Shown here in pieces: positions 55,724 through 64,000 of a stretch of 64,000 nucleotides of DNA. A program made the translations under genes and the position numbers. Location: contig NZ_CABWID010000014.1 of the NCBI RefSeq assembly GCF_902501965.1, positions 235,962 through 299,961 on the forward strand, given 5' to 3'. Position 1 is the first letter of the stretch; each line of letters starts with the position of its first letter. The DNA is from Collinsella sp. AK_207A (GTDB taxonomy: Bacteria; Actinomycetota; Coriobacteriia; Coriobacteriales; Coriobacteriaceae). Under the pieces are notes generated by a model. That model searched no databases. It saw nothing but the letters and a program-made list of their open reading frames with translations, and was not told the DNA's origin.

Positions 55724-56971
55724 CTACTCGGCATGCGCGGGCCGGTACTTTGCCTCGAGACGGTCGTGCCGGTCATGCAGGGGCCGCGGACGATGATAGG
55801 TGGGGCCGCCGAAGTCGATCCACTCGACGTTCCGCACGAGATGTTCGATCATTGCCTCATGGTCGAACATCTCCCACGCTGCATGCACCTCATCCATCTT
55901 TGCATGCGTCTCGGGACGACGGGGCATGAAGAGCGTGCAGCAGTCGGGCGCCGTCTCGCAGCTGATGTCGTACGTCCCGATCGATTCGGCGCGCTCGATG
56001 ATCTCCTGCTTATCGGAACCGATGAGCGGACGGAGCACGGGCGTGTCAACGACCTCGTTCACCGCGGCGATGTTCTCCAGGGTCTGGGAGGCCACCTGGC
56101 CCAGGCTCTCACCGGTGACGATGGCACGCGCGCCCTCGAGCTGGGCGATCCGCTCGGAAACGGCGTACATGACGCGGCGGTACATGATCACTCGCAGGTC
56201 GTTGGGGCACGCCATGGAGATCTCGCGCTGGCAATCGCCGAAGGGCACCACGTAGAGCCGTCCCACCTGGACCGCCGGGGCGAGCGCCCGAATGATGTCC
56301 TGCACGAGATATTCGCTCGTATCCGCTGTCTGCGGCCTGCCGGAGAAGTGCACGGGCACGGGTACCGCGCCGCGCCGGGCGATCATCCACGTGGCAACCG
56401 GCGAGTCGATGCCGCTCGAGAGCAGGGTGACCACCTTGCCGGCGCTCCCCTGCGGAAGGCCGCCCACGCCGCGGTCGCTCTTGGCGTACACGTAGACGCT
56501 CCCCTGCACCACGAGTACGTGCACGCGGGCGTCGGGGTCCTTCATCTTGACCTTCTTCTCGGGGAAGGCGTGGCAGAGGACCTCGCCCACCTGGCGGTTA
56601 AGGTCCATGGTGTGCAGCTCGTAATCGGTGTTCGAACGCCGGGCCTCCACCTTGAAGGTCTCGAACGGACCAAACTCGTGGAGCGTCTGAACCGCGGCGG
56701 CACAGTACTCTTCCGGGTCGCGATTACAATGCAGCGCCAGCGAGACACGCGCCACGCCGGGAACGCGACGAATCGTGTCGTACGCGGCCTCGGCCTCGCC
56801 CTTCTTGGAGAACGTGACGAGGATGTGCCCGGAGATGCGCGTGCACGTCGCCACGGAAAAGGCGGCCAGAGCCGCCTTGAGGTTGTCCATGAGAATGCGC
56901 TCGAAATGGGCGCGGTTCTTGCCCTTGAGCCCTATCTCGTGATAGTGCACCAGGCAGACACGGCTTGCCAT
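55724..56971 (-). CDS. thiI: tRNA 4-thiouridine synthase ThiI
   Basis: 415 residues. Adenylates U8 of tRNA and transfers sulfur; may also serve thiamine synthesis. Seen: NFLD-THUMP part (HYHEIGLKGKNR, about 9-20; CTRISGHILV), PP-loop SSGIDSPVA (about 188-196; usual form SGGIDS, so the first Gly is Ser), and ISCETAPDCCTLFMPRRPETHA at the C-terminal side. No rhodanese domain, the shorter form. The ATG follows rpoZ by 3 bp with GGAG upstream. Confidence 0.95.
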   Translation of the reverse strand: MASRVCLVHYHEIGLKGKNRAHFERILMDNLKAALAAFSVATCTRISGHILVTFSKKGEAEAAYDTIRRVPGVARVSLALHCNRDPEEYCAAAVQTLHEFGPFETFKVEARRSNTDYELHTMDLNRQVGEVLCHAFPEKKVKMKDPDARVHVLVVQGSVYVYAKSDRGVGGLPQGSAGKVVTLLSSGIDSPVATWMIARRGAVPVPVHFSGRPQTADTSEYLVQDIIRALAPAVQVGRLYVVPFGDCQREISMACPNDLRVIMYRRVMYAVSERIAQLEGARAIVTGESLGQVASQTLENIAAVNEVVDTPVLRPLIGSDKQEIIERAESIGTYDISCETAPDCCTLFMPRRPETHAKMDEVHAAWEMFDHEAMIEHLVRNVEWIDFGGPTYHRPRPLHDRHDRLEAKYRPAHAE

Positions 56972-56974
56972 CCG

Positions 56975-57259
56975 CTACTCCTTGATCCCGGCCTTGTGGC
57001 CCAGGGCCTCCTCGTAGCGATCGGCGTTGTAGGTGATGTCGCCGTCCTCGATCTCATCCATCGCCATGGAGATGGTGTCCTTGCCGGAGAGTGCGACGGT
57101 GATGTCGTCAACGGCCTGCACGTTCAGCACGCGGCTATGCTGCTCGCGCAGCATGGAGTTGATGTCGCAAGCGCGCTTGGAAGCGAGCGAGGCGAGCAGG
57201 AAACGGTTGTGATCCGTCTTCTGCAAAAGGTCGTCGATCTTAGGGCTAACAACGGACAT
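56975..57259 (-). CDS. rpoZ: RNA polymerase omega subunit
   Basis: 94 residues. Seen: KIDDLLQKTDHNRFLLASLASKRACDIN and an acidic end with ALGHKAGIKE. Assists beta' assembly. AAGG before ATG 57259. gmk-rpoZ is a conserved pair. Confidence 0.92.
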   Translation of the reverse strand: MSVVSPKIDDLLQKTDHNRFLLASLASKRACDINSMLREQHSRVLNVQAVDDITVALSGKDTISMAMDEIEDGDITYNADRYEEALGHKAGIKE

Positions 57260-57262
57260 GAA

Positions 57263-57829
57263 CTATATCCTTTCGTATCGATCGAGCGTGTCGAGGAGCT
57301 CGCGCGTGGCCGTTTCCAGATCGTCGTTCACGATGCGAGCGTCGTAGCGGTCGGCGCACGCAAGCTCGTGACGAGCCGTTTGAAGGCGAAGCTCCATGCT
57401 CTCGGGAGATTCCGTTCCGCGATTCCGCAGGCGCTCCTCGAGCACCTCGAGCGAGGGCGGCTCGATGAAGATGAGCACGGCCTCGGGAAAGCGCTCGCGA
57501 ACGTTAAGAGCACCTTGGACGTCGATCTCGAGAATCAGCGAGCCTTCCTCCAGGCGATGCTCGACCTCGGAGACGAGTGTGCCGTACCGATGGTCGAAGA
57601 CCTGGGCCCATTCAAGAAAATCACCGGTCTCGACGCGGCGCGTGAACTCCTCATCGGAGAGGAAGTGGTAGTTGACGCCATCGACCTCGCCGGGGCGCGG
57701 GGCCCTCGTGGTAGCGGAAACCGTCAGGCCCAAGTCGGGGCGACGCTCGCGCACGCGTGCGACGAGTGTCCCCTTCCCTGCTCCTGACGGTCCGGAAATA
57801 ACGAAGAGCTTGTTCGTACGCAAGCTCAC
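57263..57829 (-). CDS. gmk: Guanylate kinase
   Basis: 188 residues. Phosphorylates GMP. Seen: P-loop SGPSGAGKGTLV (12-23), TTRAPRPGEVDGVNYHFLS, FLEWAQVFDHRYGT and EIDVQGALNVRE. GTG 57829 directly follows the mihF stop codon (TAAGTG), without a ribosome site, so translation is coupled to mihF. Confidence 0.96.
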   Translation of the reverse strand: MSLRTNKLFVISGPSGAGKGTLVARVRERRPDLGLTVSATTRAPRPGEVDGVNYHFLSDEEFTRRVETGDFLEWAQVFDHRYGTLVSEVEHRLEEGSLILEIDVQGALNVRERFPEAVLIFIEPPSLEVLEERLRNRGTESPESMELRLQTARHELACADRYDARIVNDDLETATRELLDTLDRYERI

Positions 57830-58138
57830 TTACTTGGTGAGCATGGCGAGGAGCTGCTCGCGCTGGCGAACGCCCAGGCCCTGCACGCGACGGGTAGCGG
57901 AGATACCAAGCTCATCCATGATCTTGGCAGCCTTGGCCTTGCCGTAGCCGGGGAGCGACTCGATGAGGGTGGTGACCTTCATGCGAGAGGCGATGGGATC
58001 CTCGGAATTCAGCACAGACTCCAGGGTGATCTCACCCTTCTTGATCTTCTCACGCAGCTCGGCACGGGCGTGACGGGCGGCAGCGGCCTTCTCGAGAGCG
58101 ACCTTGCGCTGCTCGTCGGAGAGCTGAGGAAGAGCCAT
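57830..58138 (-). CDS. mihF: Integration host factor, actinobacterial type (mIHF)
   Basis: 102 residues. DNA-binding nucleoid protein. Seen: ALPQLSDEQRKVALEKAAAAR, and the S13-like helix-two-turn-helix VTTLIESLPGYGKAKAAKIMDELGIS. The family is restricted largely to Actinobacteria and is usually upstream of gmk, as here. GGAGG 5 nt before ATG 58138. Confidence 0.95.
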   Translation of the reverse strand: MALPQLSDEQRKVALEKAAAARHARAELREKIKKGEITLESVLNSEDPIASRMKVTTLIESLPGYGKAKAAKIMDELGISATRRVQGLGVRQREQLLAMLTK

Positions 58139-58181
58139 TAGTACCTCCAATAATCGAATCTCTTACACACGTAATTCATGG

Positions 58182-58202
58182 AAAACGCCTGCTCAAAGGC
58201 GT
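58182..58202 (-). terminator. Small hairpin in the mihF leader
   Basis: ACGCCT/AGGCGT (58185-58190, 58197-58202) then TTTTCC on the minus strand, between the mihF promoter and gene: possible attenuator. Confidence 0.45.
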
Positions 58203-58224
58203 AACCAATCTTCAACGCCCACAT

Positions 58225-58253
58225 AGAGTAGTGGAAGCGAGCGCCAGTTTCAA
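58225..58253 (-). promoter_or_regulatory. Promoter of mihF-gmk-rpoZ-thiI
   Basis: -35 TTGAAA (58248-58253), 17-nt spacer, -10 TACTCT (58225-58230). The 227-bp spacer holds this, the palindrome at 58261-58342 and the leader hairpin. Confidence 0.65.
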
Positions 58254-58260
58254 GCACTTT

Positions 58261-58342
58261 GGTCTGAAACGGCGCGCCAATCCTGCAACTTCATAGAACG
58301 TTCGCCATGTTTCCGCAGGATTGACGCGGGGTCATTCAGACC
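58261..58342. repeat. Nested palindrome between pyrF and the mihF promoter
   Basis: GGTCTGAA/TTCAGACC (58261-58268, 58335-58342) and CAATCCTGC/GCAGGATTG (58278-58286, 58315-58323) in the same hairpin, with a 28-nt loop; ends 7 bp upstream of the -35. Confidence 0.7.
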
Positions 58343-58365
58343 GTTAGGACGGGGCGCGACGACGC

Positions 58366-59097
58366 TCAGGCAGCCTCGCCAGCCTCCACGAGCTCGGCCA
58401 CGATGCCCTCGAGGGCGGCTATGGGATCCTCGGCCGCGGTGATGGGACGGCCCGCCACCAAGTGGCTGGCACCGGCGGCGATGGCCTGGGAAGGGGTGGC
58501 CACGCGACTCTGGTCTCCGAGCGCCGAGCCCGCGGGACGCACGCCCGGGGTGACGATGAGAGCGTCCGGGCCGAGGAGCGCGCGCATGGCCTCGGCCTCG
58601 CGCGGCGAGCAGACGATGCCGTCGAGTCCGCTCTCGTGCGCGAGGGTCGCCAGACGCGATGCCTCAACGTCCACGGGATCGGTGACGCCGATGCTCGCGA
58701 GCGCATCTGCGTCCATGCTCGTGAGCACGGTGACGGCGATGACGCGCGGGCGCTCCCCGCGCACGGCAGCAGCCTCCTCGGCCCCCTCGCGCGCCGCCTG
58801 GAGCATGGGTCCGGAACCCAGGCCGTGGACGGTGATCAGGTCAGCACCCGTGAGCGCCGCGGCCCGTACGGCGCCGCGGACCTGATGCGGGATGTCGTGC
58901 ACCTTCAGGTCGAGGAAGACCTTGAACCCGCGCTCCTTGAAGGCGGTCACGATGGAAGGCCCCTCGGCGTAGAAGAGCGTCATGCCGATCTTCACCCACT
59001 GGGCGCGACCTTTGAGCTCTTCGCCCAGGGCGAGCGCCTCCTCGCGGCCGCAATCCAGCGCCACGATCACGCGGTCTCGGGCTTCGGCCTCTAGCAT
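58366..59097 (-). CDS. pyrF: Orotidine 5'-phosphate decarboxylase
   Basis: 243 residues. Last step of UMP synthesis. Seen: VALDCGREEAL (12-22), KIGMTLFYAEGP, FLDLKVHDIPHQVRGAVRA with the catalytic Asp/Lys pair (about 67-72), VCSPREAEA and GVRPAGSALGDQSRV. ATG 59097 lies within the last codons of pyrD (7-bp overlap). Confidence 0.96.
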   Translation of the reverse strand: MLEAEARDRVIVALDCGREEALALGEELKGRAQWVKIGMTLFYAEGPSIVTAFKERGFKVFLDLKVHDIPHQVRGAVRAAALTGADLITVHGLGSGPMLQAAREGAEEAAAVRGERPRVIAVTVLTSMDADALASIGVTDPVDVEASRLATLAHESGLDGIVCSPREAEAMRALLGPDALIVTPGVRPAGSALGDQSRVATPSQAIAAGASHLVAGRPITAAEDPIAALEGIVAELVEAGEAA

Positions 59098-60014
59098 TCG
59101 AAGGCTCCAATCAGCTCGTTGATATCGGAGACGCCCTGGCTCTCGGCCCAAGCCTCGAGCTCGTGCAGGATGCGCACGCTCGCGTCGGGCTCGGCGAAGC
59201 TCGCCATGCCCACGGCCACGCAGCAGGCGCCGGCGAGGATGAACTCAGCCGCGTCCTCGCCCGTCATCACGCCGCCCACGCCGCAGATGGGGATATCGAC
59301 CACCTGGACGGCTTCCCACACCATGCGCACGGCGATGGGGTGGCAGAGCGGACCGGAGAGGCCGCCCTTGGGCTTGCAGAGGCGCGAGCGGCGCGTGTGG
59401 ACGTCGATCGCCATGCCCTGGATGGAGTTGATGATGGTGAGGCCGTCGGCACCGGCCTCCTCGAGCGCGACGGCGATCTCGGGCACGCGCACCGGGGCCA
59501 TCTTCACGAAGAGCGGGCGCTTGGTGACCTTACGGCAGGCGCGCATGACCTCGGCCGCGCCCTCAGGCGTGGAACCGCAGGCCGCGCCGCCGGCGGCGAT
59601 GTTGGGGCAGCTCACGTTGATCTCGAAACCGGCGGCCCAGGGGCAGAGCTCGTCGAAGAGCTCGAGCGCGCGGACGTACTCCTCGGTGGAGTGGCCCGCC
59701 ACCTGGCAGATCACGCGCGTGCCCTTCTCGGCGAGGTCGGCGAGCCAGGGACCGGACTGCTCGGCGAAGGCGCGGACGCCGGGGTTCTGCAGGCCCACGG
59801 AGTTCATCATGCCGCCGCGGAGCTCCGTCATGCGCGGAGCGGGGTTGCCCTCCCACGGCTCGGCGGCGCAGCCCTTGGTGGTGATGGCGCCCAGGGCGGA
59901 GACGTCCATGAGCTCGGAGAACTGCCAACCGTAGCCGAAGGTACCGGCCGCGGTGTTGATGGGGTTCTTCATCTTGACGCCGCCGAAGTCGACGGCCATG
60001 TTCACATTCGCCAT
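59091..60014 (-). CDS. pyrD: Dihydroorotate dehydrogenase, type 1B catalytic subunit
   Basis: 307 residues. Seen: KNPINTAAGTFGYG (about 16-29), GAITTKG, NSVGLQNPG, INVSCPNIAAGGAACG with the type-1 catalytic Cys, FVKMAP, INSIQGMAIDVHTRR and GVGGVMTGEDAAEF. Uses NAD through PyrK. The stop/start overlap TAATG links it to pyrK. Confidence 0.97.
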   Translation of the reverse strand: MANVNMAVDFGGVKMKNPINTAAGTFGYGWQFSELMDVSALGAITTKGCAAEPWEGNPAPRMTELRGGMMNSVGLQNPGVRAFAEQSGPWLADLAEKGTRVICQVAGHSTEEYVRALELFDELCPWAAGFEINVSCPNIAAGGAACGSTPEGAAEVMRACRKVTKRPLFVKMAPVRVPEIAVALEEAGADGLTIINSIQGMAIDVHTRRSRLCKPKGGLSGPLCHPIAVRMVWEAVQVVDIPICGVGGVMTGEDAAEFILAGACCVAVGMASFAEPDASVRILHELEAWAESQGVSDINELIGAFEC

Positions 60015-60808
60015 TAGAAGACCACCACCTTGGAGGCATCGAAGACGGGGCCGCACATGCAGGCGCCCTTCATGCCGTCCACCGTTTGGACGTTGCAGGT
60101 GTTGCAGGCACCGAAGCCGCAGCTCATCATGCGCTCGAGCGAGGCCTCGCAGAAGACGCCCGCCTCCTTGGCAAGGCCGGCCACGCGCTCCATCATGGGC
60201 GCGGGACCGCACGTGGCCACGTAGTCGTAGGCGTTCGCGGCGAGGAGCTCGCGAGCGGGATCGGTCACGAAGCCATGATGGCCGGCGGTGCCGTCGTCGG
60301 TGCAGACGCGAACCTCGCCGGCGCCCAGCACGCGGGCCTCGGCCTCGCCGACGAGCTTGGCAGCCGTCGCCGCGCCGAAGACGACGTCGACGGCAACGCC
60401 GGCGGCGGCGAGCTCGCGCGCGAGGCAGAGCACGGGGGGAACGCCGATGCCGCCCGCAACGAGCAGCGCGCGGGCGCAACCCGCGGGAGCCCCCCAGCCA
60501 CGGCCGCCGGGGCCGAGCAGCGTGGAGGTATCGCCCGCCGCCATGTGGGACAGGCGCTCGGTGCCGTCCCCCACCACGGCGTACCAGATCTCGATCGTGC
60601 CCGCCTGGGCATCTGCCGCGGCAAAGCTCAGCGGCACGCGAAGCAGGCTCATCGCGTTGCCGGGGACGGCGATGTTCACGAACTGCCCGGGCTTGAGCGC
60701 CGCCGCGCAGGCGGGCGCGCTCACCACGAGCTTGAAGATGCCGTCGGCGATCGGCTCGTTGGAAACGACGGTGAAGTCGTGCACCCGAGCCGGCGAAGGA
60801 TTCGGCAT
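60014..60808 (-). CDS. pyrK: Dihydroorotate dehydrogenase electron-transfer subunit
   Basis: 264 residues. FAD/2Fe-2S protein that passes electrons from PyrD to NAD+. Seen: FAD-binding RVPLSFA, nucleotide-binding LLVAGGIGVPP, ATCGPAPMM, and four cluster cysteines in SCGFGACNTC...CMCGPVF at the C-terminus. ATG 60808 with GGAGG upstream. Confidence 0.96.
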   Translation of the reverse strand: MPNPSPARVHDFTVVSNEPIADGIFKLVVSAPACAAALKPGQFVNIAVPGNAMSLLRVPLSFAAADAQAGTIEIWYAVVGDGTERLSHMAAGDTSTLLGPGGRGWGAPAGCARALLVAGGIGVPPVLCLARELAAAGVAVDVVFGAATAAKLVGEAEARVLGAGEVRVCTDDGTAGHHGFVTDPARELLAANAYDYVATCGPAPMMERVAGLAKEAGVFCEASLERMMSCGFGACNTCNVQTVDGMKGACMCGPVFDASKVVVF

Positions 60809-60819
60809 GTCTCCCCTCC

Positions 60820-60864
60820 TCAAATACAAAAGTGGTACATCGGGACAGCCCCAATGTACCACTT
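60820..60864 (-). terminator. Hairpin terminator between pyrC and pyrK
   Basis: AAGTGGTACAT/ATGTACCACTT (60830-60840, 60854-60864) with inner GGG/CCC, then TTTTGTATTTG on the minus strand. Splits the pyr operon; no obvious new promoter before pyrK, so it may be partial. Confidence 0.75.
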
Positions 60865-60875
60865 ACAAGTTGATG

Positions 60876-62168
60876 CTAGCAGATGGCGCCGTTGCGGAGC
60901 GTCGGCTCGCCGCCCACGAAGACGTCGGTGGCACGGCCCGTCAGGTGCGCGCCGATGAAGCCGGAGTTCTTGGCCTTGGACTCAAAGCCGTCCTCGGTCA
61001 CGTCCCACTCCTGCGCCGGGTCGAACACGGTGATGTCTGCCGTGGCACCAGCAGTGATGCTCGCGGCCTCCACGCCCAGGATACGGCGCGGGGCGACGCT
61101 CATGAGCTCCACCATGCGGGCGACGGAGATCTTGCCGGTCTCCACCAGGTTGGTAAGCACCAGGCCGAGCGAGGTCTCGATACCCGTCATGCCGAAGGGC
61201 GCGAACGCGAACTCGCGGGCCTTCTCCCACTCGGCGTGCGGCGCGTGGTCGGTCACTATGGCGTCCACGGAGCCGTCGATGACGCCCTCGAGCAGCGCGG
61301 CGGCGTCCTCGGCCGTGCGCAGCGGCGGGTTGACCTTCAGTGCAGTGGGATAGGTGGCGTCGATGTCATCCTCGGTGAGGAAGAGGTGATGCGGCGTGAC
61401 CTCGCAGGTAACGGGCAGGCCCTCGGCCTTGGCGGCGCGCACCATGTCCAGGCCGCGCTTGGTGGTGATGTGCTGGATGTGCAGCTTGGCACCGGTCAGG
61501 CGTGCGAGCGCGATATCGCGCTGGATCTGCAGCTCCTCGCCCTCGGCCGGCCAGCCGAGCATGCCCAGGCGTGTGGAGACGACGCCCTCGTTGACCTGGC
61601 CCTCGCCCACGAGGCCGGCGTCCTGGCAGTGGCTCATGAAAACCTTGCCGAACATGATGCCGTAGTCCATGACGCGGCGCATCATGCCGGCGTCCTGGAT
61701 GCCGCGGCCGTCATCAGTGAAGGCAACGGCGCCGCGGGCGACCATGTCGCCCATCTCGGCGAGCGCCTCGCCCTTGAGGCCGCGCGTGCACGCACCGGAG
61801 GGGTACACGCGGCAGTGGCCCACTTCGGCGGCGCGGGTCTTGATGTACTGGACCACGATGCCGTTATCGGTGCAGGGGTCGGTGTTGGGCATGGAGCACA
61901 CGCCGGTGAAACCGCCCTTGGCGGCGGCGCGGGTACCGCTCTCGATGTCCTCCTTGTACTCCTGGCCCGGGTCGCGCAGGTGCACGTGCATGTCCACCAG
62001 GCCGGGGACGAGGTACTTACCGGTCAGGTCCACGACCTCGGCATCGGCGGGAGCCTCCAGACCCTCGCCCACCGCCGTGATCTTCTCGCCCTCGAGGGCG
62101 ACGTCCATAACGCCGTCAAGCCCGGCAACCGGGTCGACCACGTGTGCGTTCTTAAGCAGAAAGGCCAT
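60876..62168 (-). CDS. pyrC: Dihydroorotase, type I multifunctional-like
   Basis: 430 residues. Cyclises carbamoyl-aspartate. Seen: metal-binding DMHVHLRDPG (about 59-68), carboxylated-Lys region TTKRGLDM is near, SHCQDAGL, CEVTPHHLFL, KVNPPLR, and VTDHAPHAEWEK (catalytic Asp). The type I class matches Gram-positives. ATG 62168 overlaps pyrB by 17 bp. Confidence 0.96.
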   Translation of the reverse strand: MAFLLKNAHVVDPVAGLDGVMDVALEGEKITAVGEGLEAPADAEVVDLTGKYLVPGLVDMHVHLRDPGQEYKEDIESGTRAAAKGGFTGVCSMPNTDPCTDNGIVVQYIKTRAAEVGHCRVYPSGACTRGLKGEALAEMGDMVARGAVAFTDDGRGIQDAGMMRRVMDYGIMFGKVFMSHCQDAGLVGEGQVNEGVVSTRLGMLGWPAEGEELQIQRDIALARLTGAKLHIQHITTKRGLDMVRAAKAEGLPVTCEVTPHHLFLTEDDIDATYPTALKVNPPLRTAEDAAALLEGVIDGSVDAIVTDHAPHAEWEKAREFAFAPFGMTGIETSLGLVLTNLVETGKISVARMVELMSVAPRRILGVEAASITAGATADITVFDPAQEWDVTEDGFESKAKNSGFIGAHLTGRATDVFVGGEPTLRNGAIC

Positions 62169-63096
62169 TATCGGCACCTCCAAGCAGCAGGTAAAGGGCG
62201 GCCATGCGCACGCAGATGCCCGCATAGACCTGTTCCAGGATGACGGAGCGCTCGGGATGGTCCGCCATGTAGCTATCGAACTCCACACCGCGGTTGATGG
62301 GACCGGGGTGGCAGATGATCGCGTCGGACTTCATGAGGTGCTCGCGGCGCTTGGTGAGACCGTAGAGATCGTGGTACTCGCGGATGCTCGGGAAGGGCGC
62401 GCCCTCCAGGCGCTCCATCTGCACGCGGAGCATGTAGACCACGTCGAGGTCGGGCAGCGCGTCGTCCAGGTTGAAGACCACGTGGTCGGCGCCCAGCACG
62501 TCCGGACGGGGCGGGATAAGCGTCTGCGGGCCCACGAGCGTGACCTCGGCGCCCATGATCTTGAGCGCGGGCACGAGCGAGCCGCACACGCGGGAGTGCG
62601 AGATGTCGCCGACGATACCCACCTTCAGGCCGTCGAAGCTGCCCTTATGGTTCCAGATGGTGTAGAGGTCGAGCAGCGCCTGCGTGGGATGCTGGTGCTT
62701 GCCGTCACCGGCGTCGATCACGGCGGCGGGACTTGCCTGCGTCACCATGTAAGGGGCGCCGGCATGCTTGTCGCGGATGACGATGCAGTCGATCTTGTAG
62801 GAGTCGAGCGTCATGACGGTGTCGATGAGGCTCTCGCCCTTCACCGTGGAGGTGGAGCTGCCGCCGAAGTTCATGGTATCGGCGGACAGGCGCTTCTCGG
62901 CCAGCTCAAAGGAGCTGCGGGTGCGCGTGGAGGGCTCGTTGAACATGTTGACGATGGTCTTGCCCTTGAGGGTGGGGACCTTCTTGATGGCGCGCTCGTT
63001 CACGGAGCTGAACGCGCGGGCGGTCTCCAGGATCGTCATGATATCGGTATCGGAGTACTCCGTGATATCGATCAGGTGCTTGTGGTTGAAGGCCAT
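62152..63096 (-). CDS. pyrB: Aspartate carbamoyltransferase catalytic subunit
   Basis: 314 residues. Committed step of pyrimidine synthesis. Seen: NEPSTRTRSSFELAEKRL (STRTR, about 54-58), HQHPTQALLDLYT, GDISHSRV, and HPGPINRGVE. No pyrI is nearby. GGAGGGGAG upstream of ATG 63096. Confidence 0.97.
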   Translation of the reverse strand: MAFNHKHLIDITEYSDTDIMTILETARAFSSVNERAIKKVPTLKGKTIVNMFNEPSTRTRSSFELAEKRLSADTMNFGGSSTSTVKGESLIDTVMTLDSYKIDCIVIRDKHAGAPYMVTQASPAAVIDAGDGKHQHPTQALLDLYTIWNHKGSFDGLKVGIVGDISHSRVCGSLVPALKIMGAEVTLVGPQTLIPPRPDVLGADHVVFNLDDALPDLDVVYMLRVQMERLEGAPFPSIREYHDLYGLTKRREHLMKSDAIICHPGPINRGVEFDSYMADHPERSVILEQVYAGICVRMAALYLLLGGADNGLSA

Positions 63097-63099
63097 GTG

Positions 63100-63746
<647 letters not shown>

Positions 63747-63808
63747 CCCAAGGGAAGGAATCATCTGTTTCCTTGCGGGTGTCTCGCACGCGCTTAAAGG
63801 TCTTGGAC

Positions 63809-63817
63809 AGTGTAGCA
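63809..63817 (-). promoter_or_regulatory. Extended -10 promoter of the pyr operon
   Basis: TGCTACACT (TACACT at 63809-63814, TGC at 63815-63817); leader about 120 nt. Confidence 0.6.
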
Positions 63818-63855
63818 CAGGGCAGATGAAGGGATGTTGATGAGGTGGATGCGGA

Positions 63856-63900
63856 GTGTTCGGGTTGTCGGACCCTTGATTATCAACTTTATCCGAACAC
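63856..63900. repeat. Nested inverted repeats in the divergent spacer
   Basis: GTGTTCGG/CCGAACAC (63856-63863, 63893-63900) enclosing TCGGA/TCCGA and the odd palindrome TTGATTATCAA (63876-63886). Confidence 0.65.
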
Positions 63901-63901
63901 C

Positions 63902-63939
63902 TCCCACATTCATCCGCACATGTGCGGATGAATGTGGGA
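63902..63939. repeat. 38-bp perfect palindrome
   Basis: Arms of 19 nt with no spacer, centred between 63920 and 63921 (core CATCCGCACATGTGCGGATG). Lies about 50 bp before the divergent plus-strand start and 85 bp from the pyrR -10. Confidence 0.9.
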
Positions 63940-63991
63940 ACCCGATACCCTGAGGGCCGGATCGGCCGGCCCCGGGAGATCGGAGGACGGC

Positions 63992-64000
63992 ATGTCCGGA
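63992..64000 (+). CDS. Start of a divergent gene, cut by the window edge
   Basis: ATG 63992 preceded by GGAGG with a 5-nt spacing (63981-63986 region). Only Met-Ser-Gly is visible, so no function can be given. It would be the only plus-strand gene in the window. Confidence 0.5.

Noticed and set aside
59091..60854. Apparent pyrK-pyrD fusion frame
   Set aside because: The upstream part is read in a wrong frame through pyrK and is Arg-rich; true pyrK and pyrD are separate with a TAATG overlap.

Overview
The window is about 66% GC by impression and reads as core chromosome of a high-GC Gram-positive bacterium, most likely class Coriobacteriia (a Collinsella-like gut actinobacterium). The evidence is the mix of actinobacterial traits (actinobacterial-type integration host factor beside gmk, high GC, many GTG/TTG starts) with Firmicutes-like ones (trmFO, xerC beside rpsB, comEA-comEC-holA-rpsT-lepA-hemW-dnaJ order, PyrK/PyrD type 1B). 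Genus is an inference; no rRNA is present. Every complete protein gene and every tRNA is on the minus strand. The only plus-strand gene is the first three codons of a reading frame at the right edge (63992).

Reading right to left (the direction of transcription): 63.7-58.4 kb is a pyrimidine operon (pyrR-pyrB-pyrC-pyrK-pyrD-pyrF) with a leader terminator before pyrR and a second hairpin terminator before pyrK. Then mihF-gmk-rpoZ-thiI, the DNA-uptake genes comEA-comEC, holA, rpsT, lepA, dusB, hemW, and two DnaJ-type genes, one with a membrane C-terminus. Next come mtaB-phoH-ybeY-dgkA-era-recO, a compact RNA-modification/ribosome-maturation operon with many 4-bp ATGA overlaps, then rpsO-pnp, rplS-rnhB, and yraN-comM-dprA-trmFO-xerC. 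These are followed by rpsB-tsf, pyrH-frr-uppS-cdsA-dxr-rseP-ispG (lipid carrier and MEP isoprenoid synthesis), and proS.

From 18.5 to 15.4 kb lies a tRNA operon (Ala, Ala, CAU), a 155-bp inverted-repeat element, a LysR regulator with a MetE-like methyltransferase, and tRNA-Val. The left end carries an ABC-F ATPase, a small membrane protein, a site-2 protease, scpA-scpB-rluB, cmk-plsC-ispH, a DUF512 radical SAM protein, der-plsY-gpsA, rpe, a cysteine desulfurase, a NIF3 protein and a truncated coiled-coil/zinc-ribbon gene.

I found no phage, insertion sequence, CRISPR array, toxin-antitoxin or defence locus. The window is overwhelmingly conserved housekeeping DNA, and I do not claim a new multi-gene system. 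The less usual signals are a DnaJ protein whose C-terminal half is replaced by membrane helices, several long intergenic palindromes just upstream of promoters (including a 38-bp perfect one at the divergent right edge), a 16-bp-periodic TGAACT array before the comM-dprA operon, and a recurrent TGC-extended -10 promoter element.
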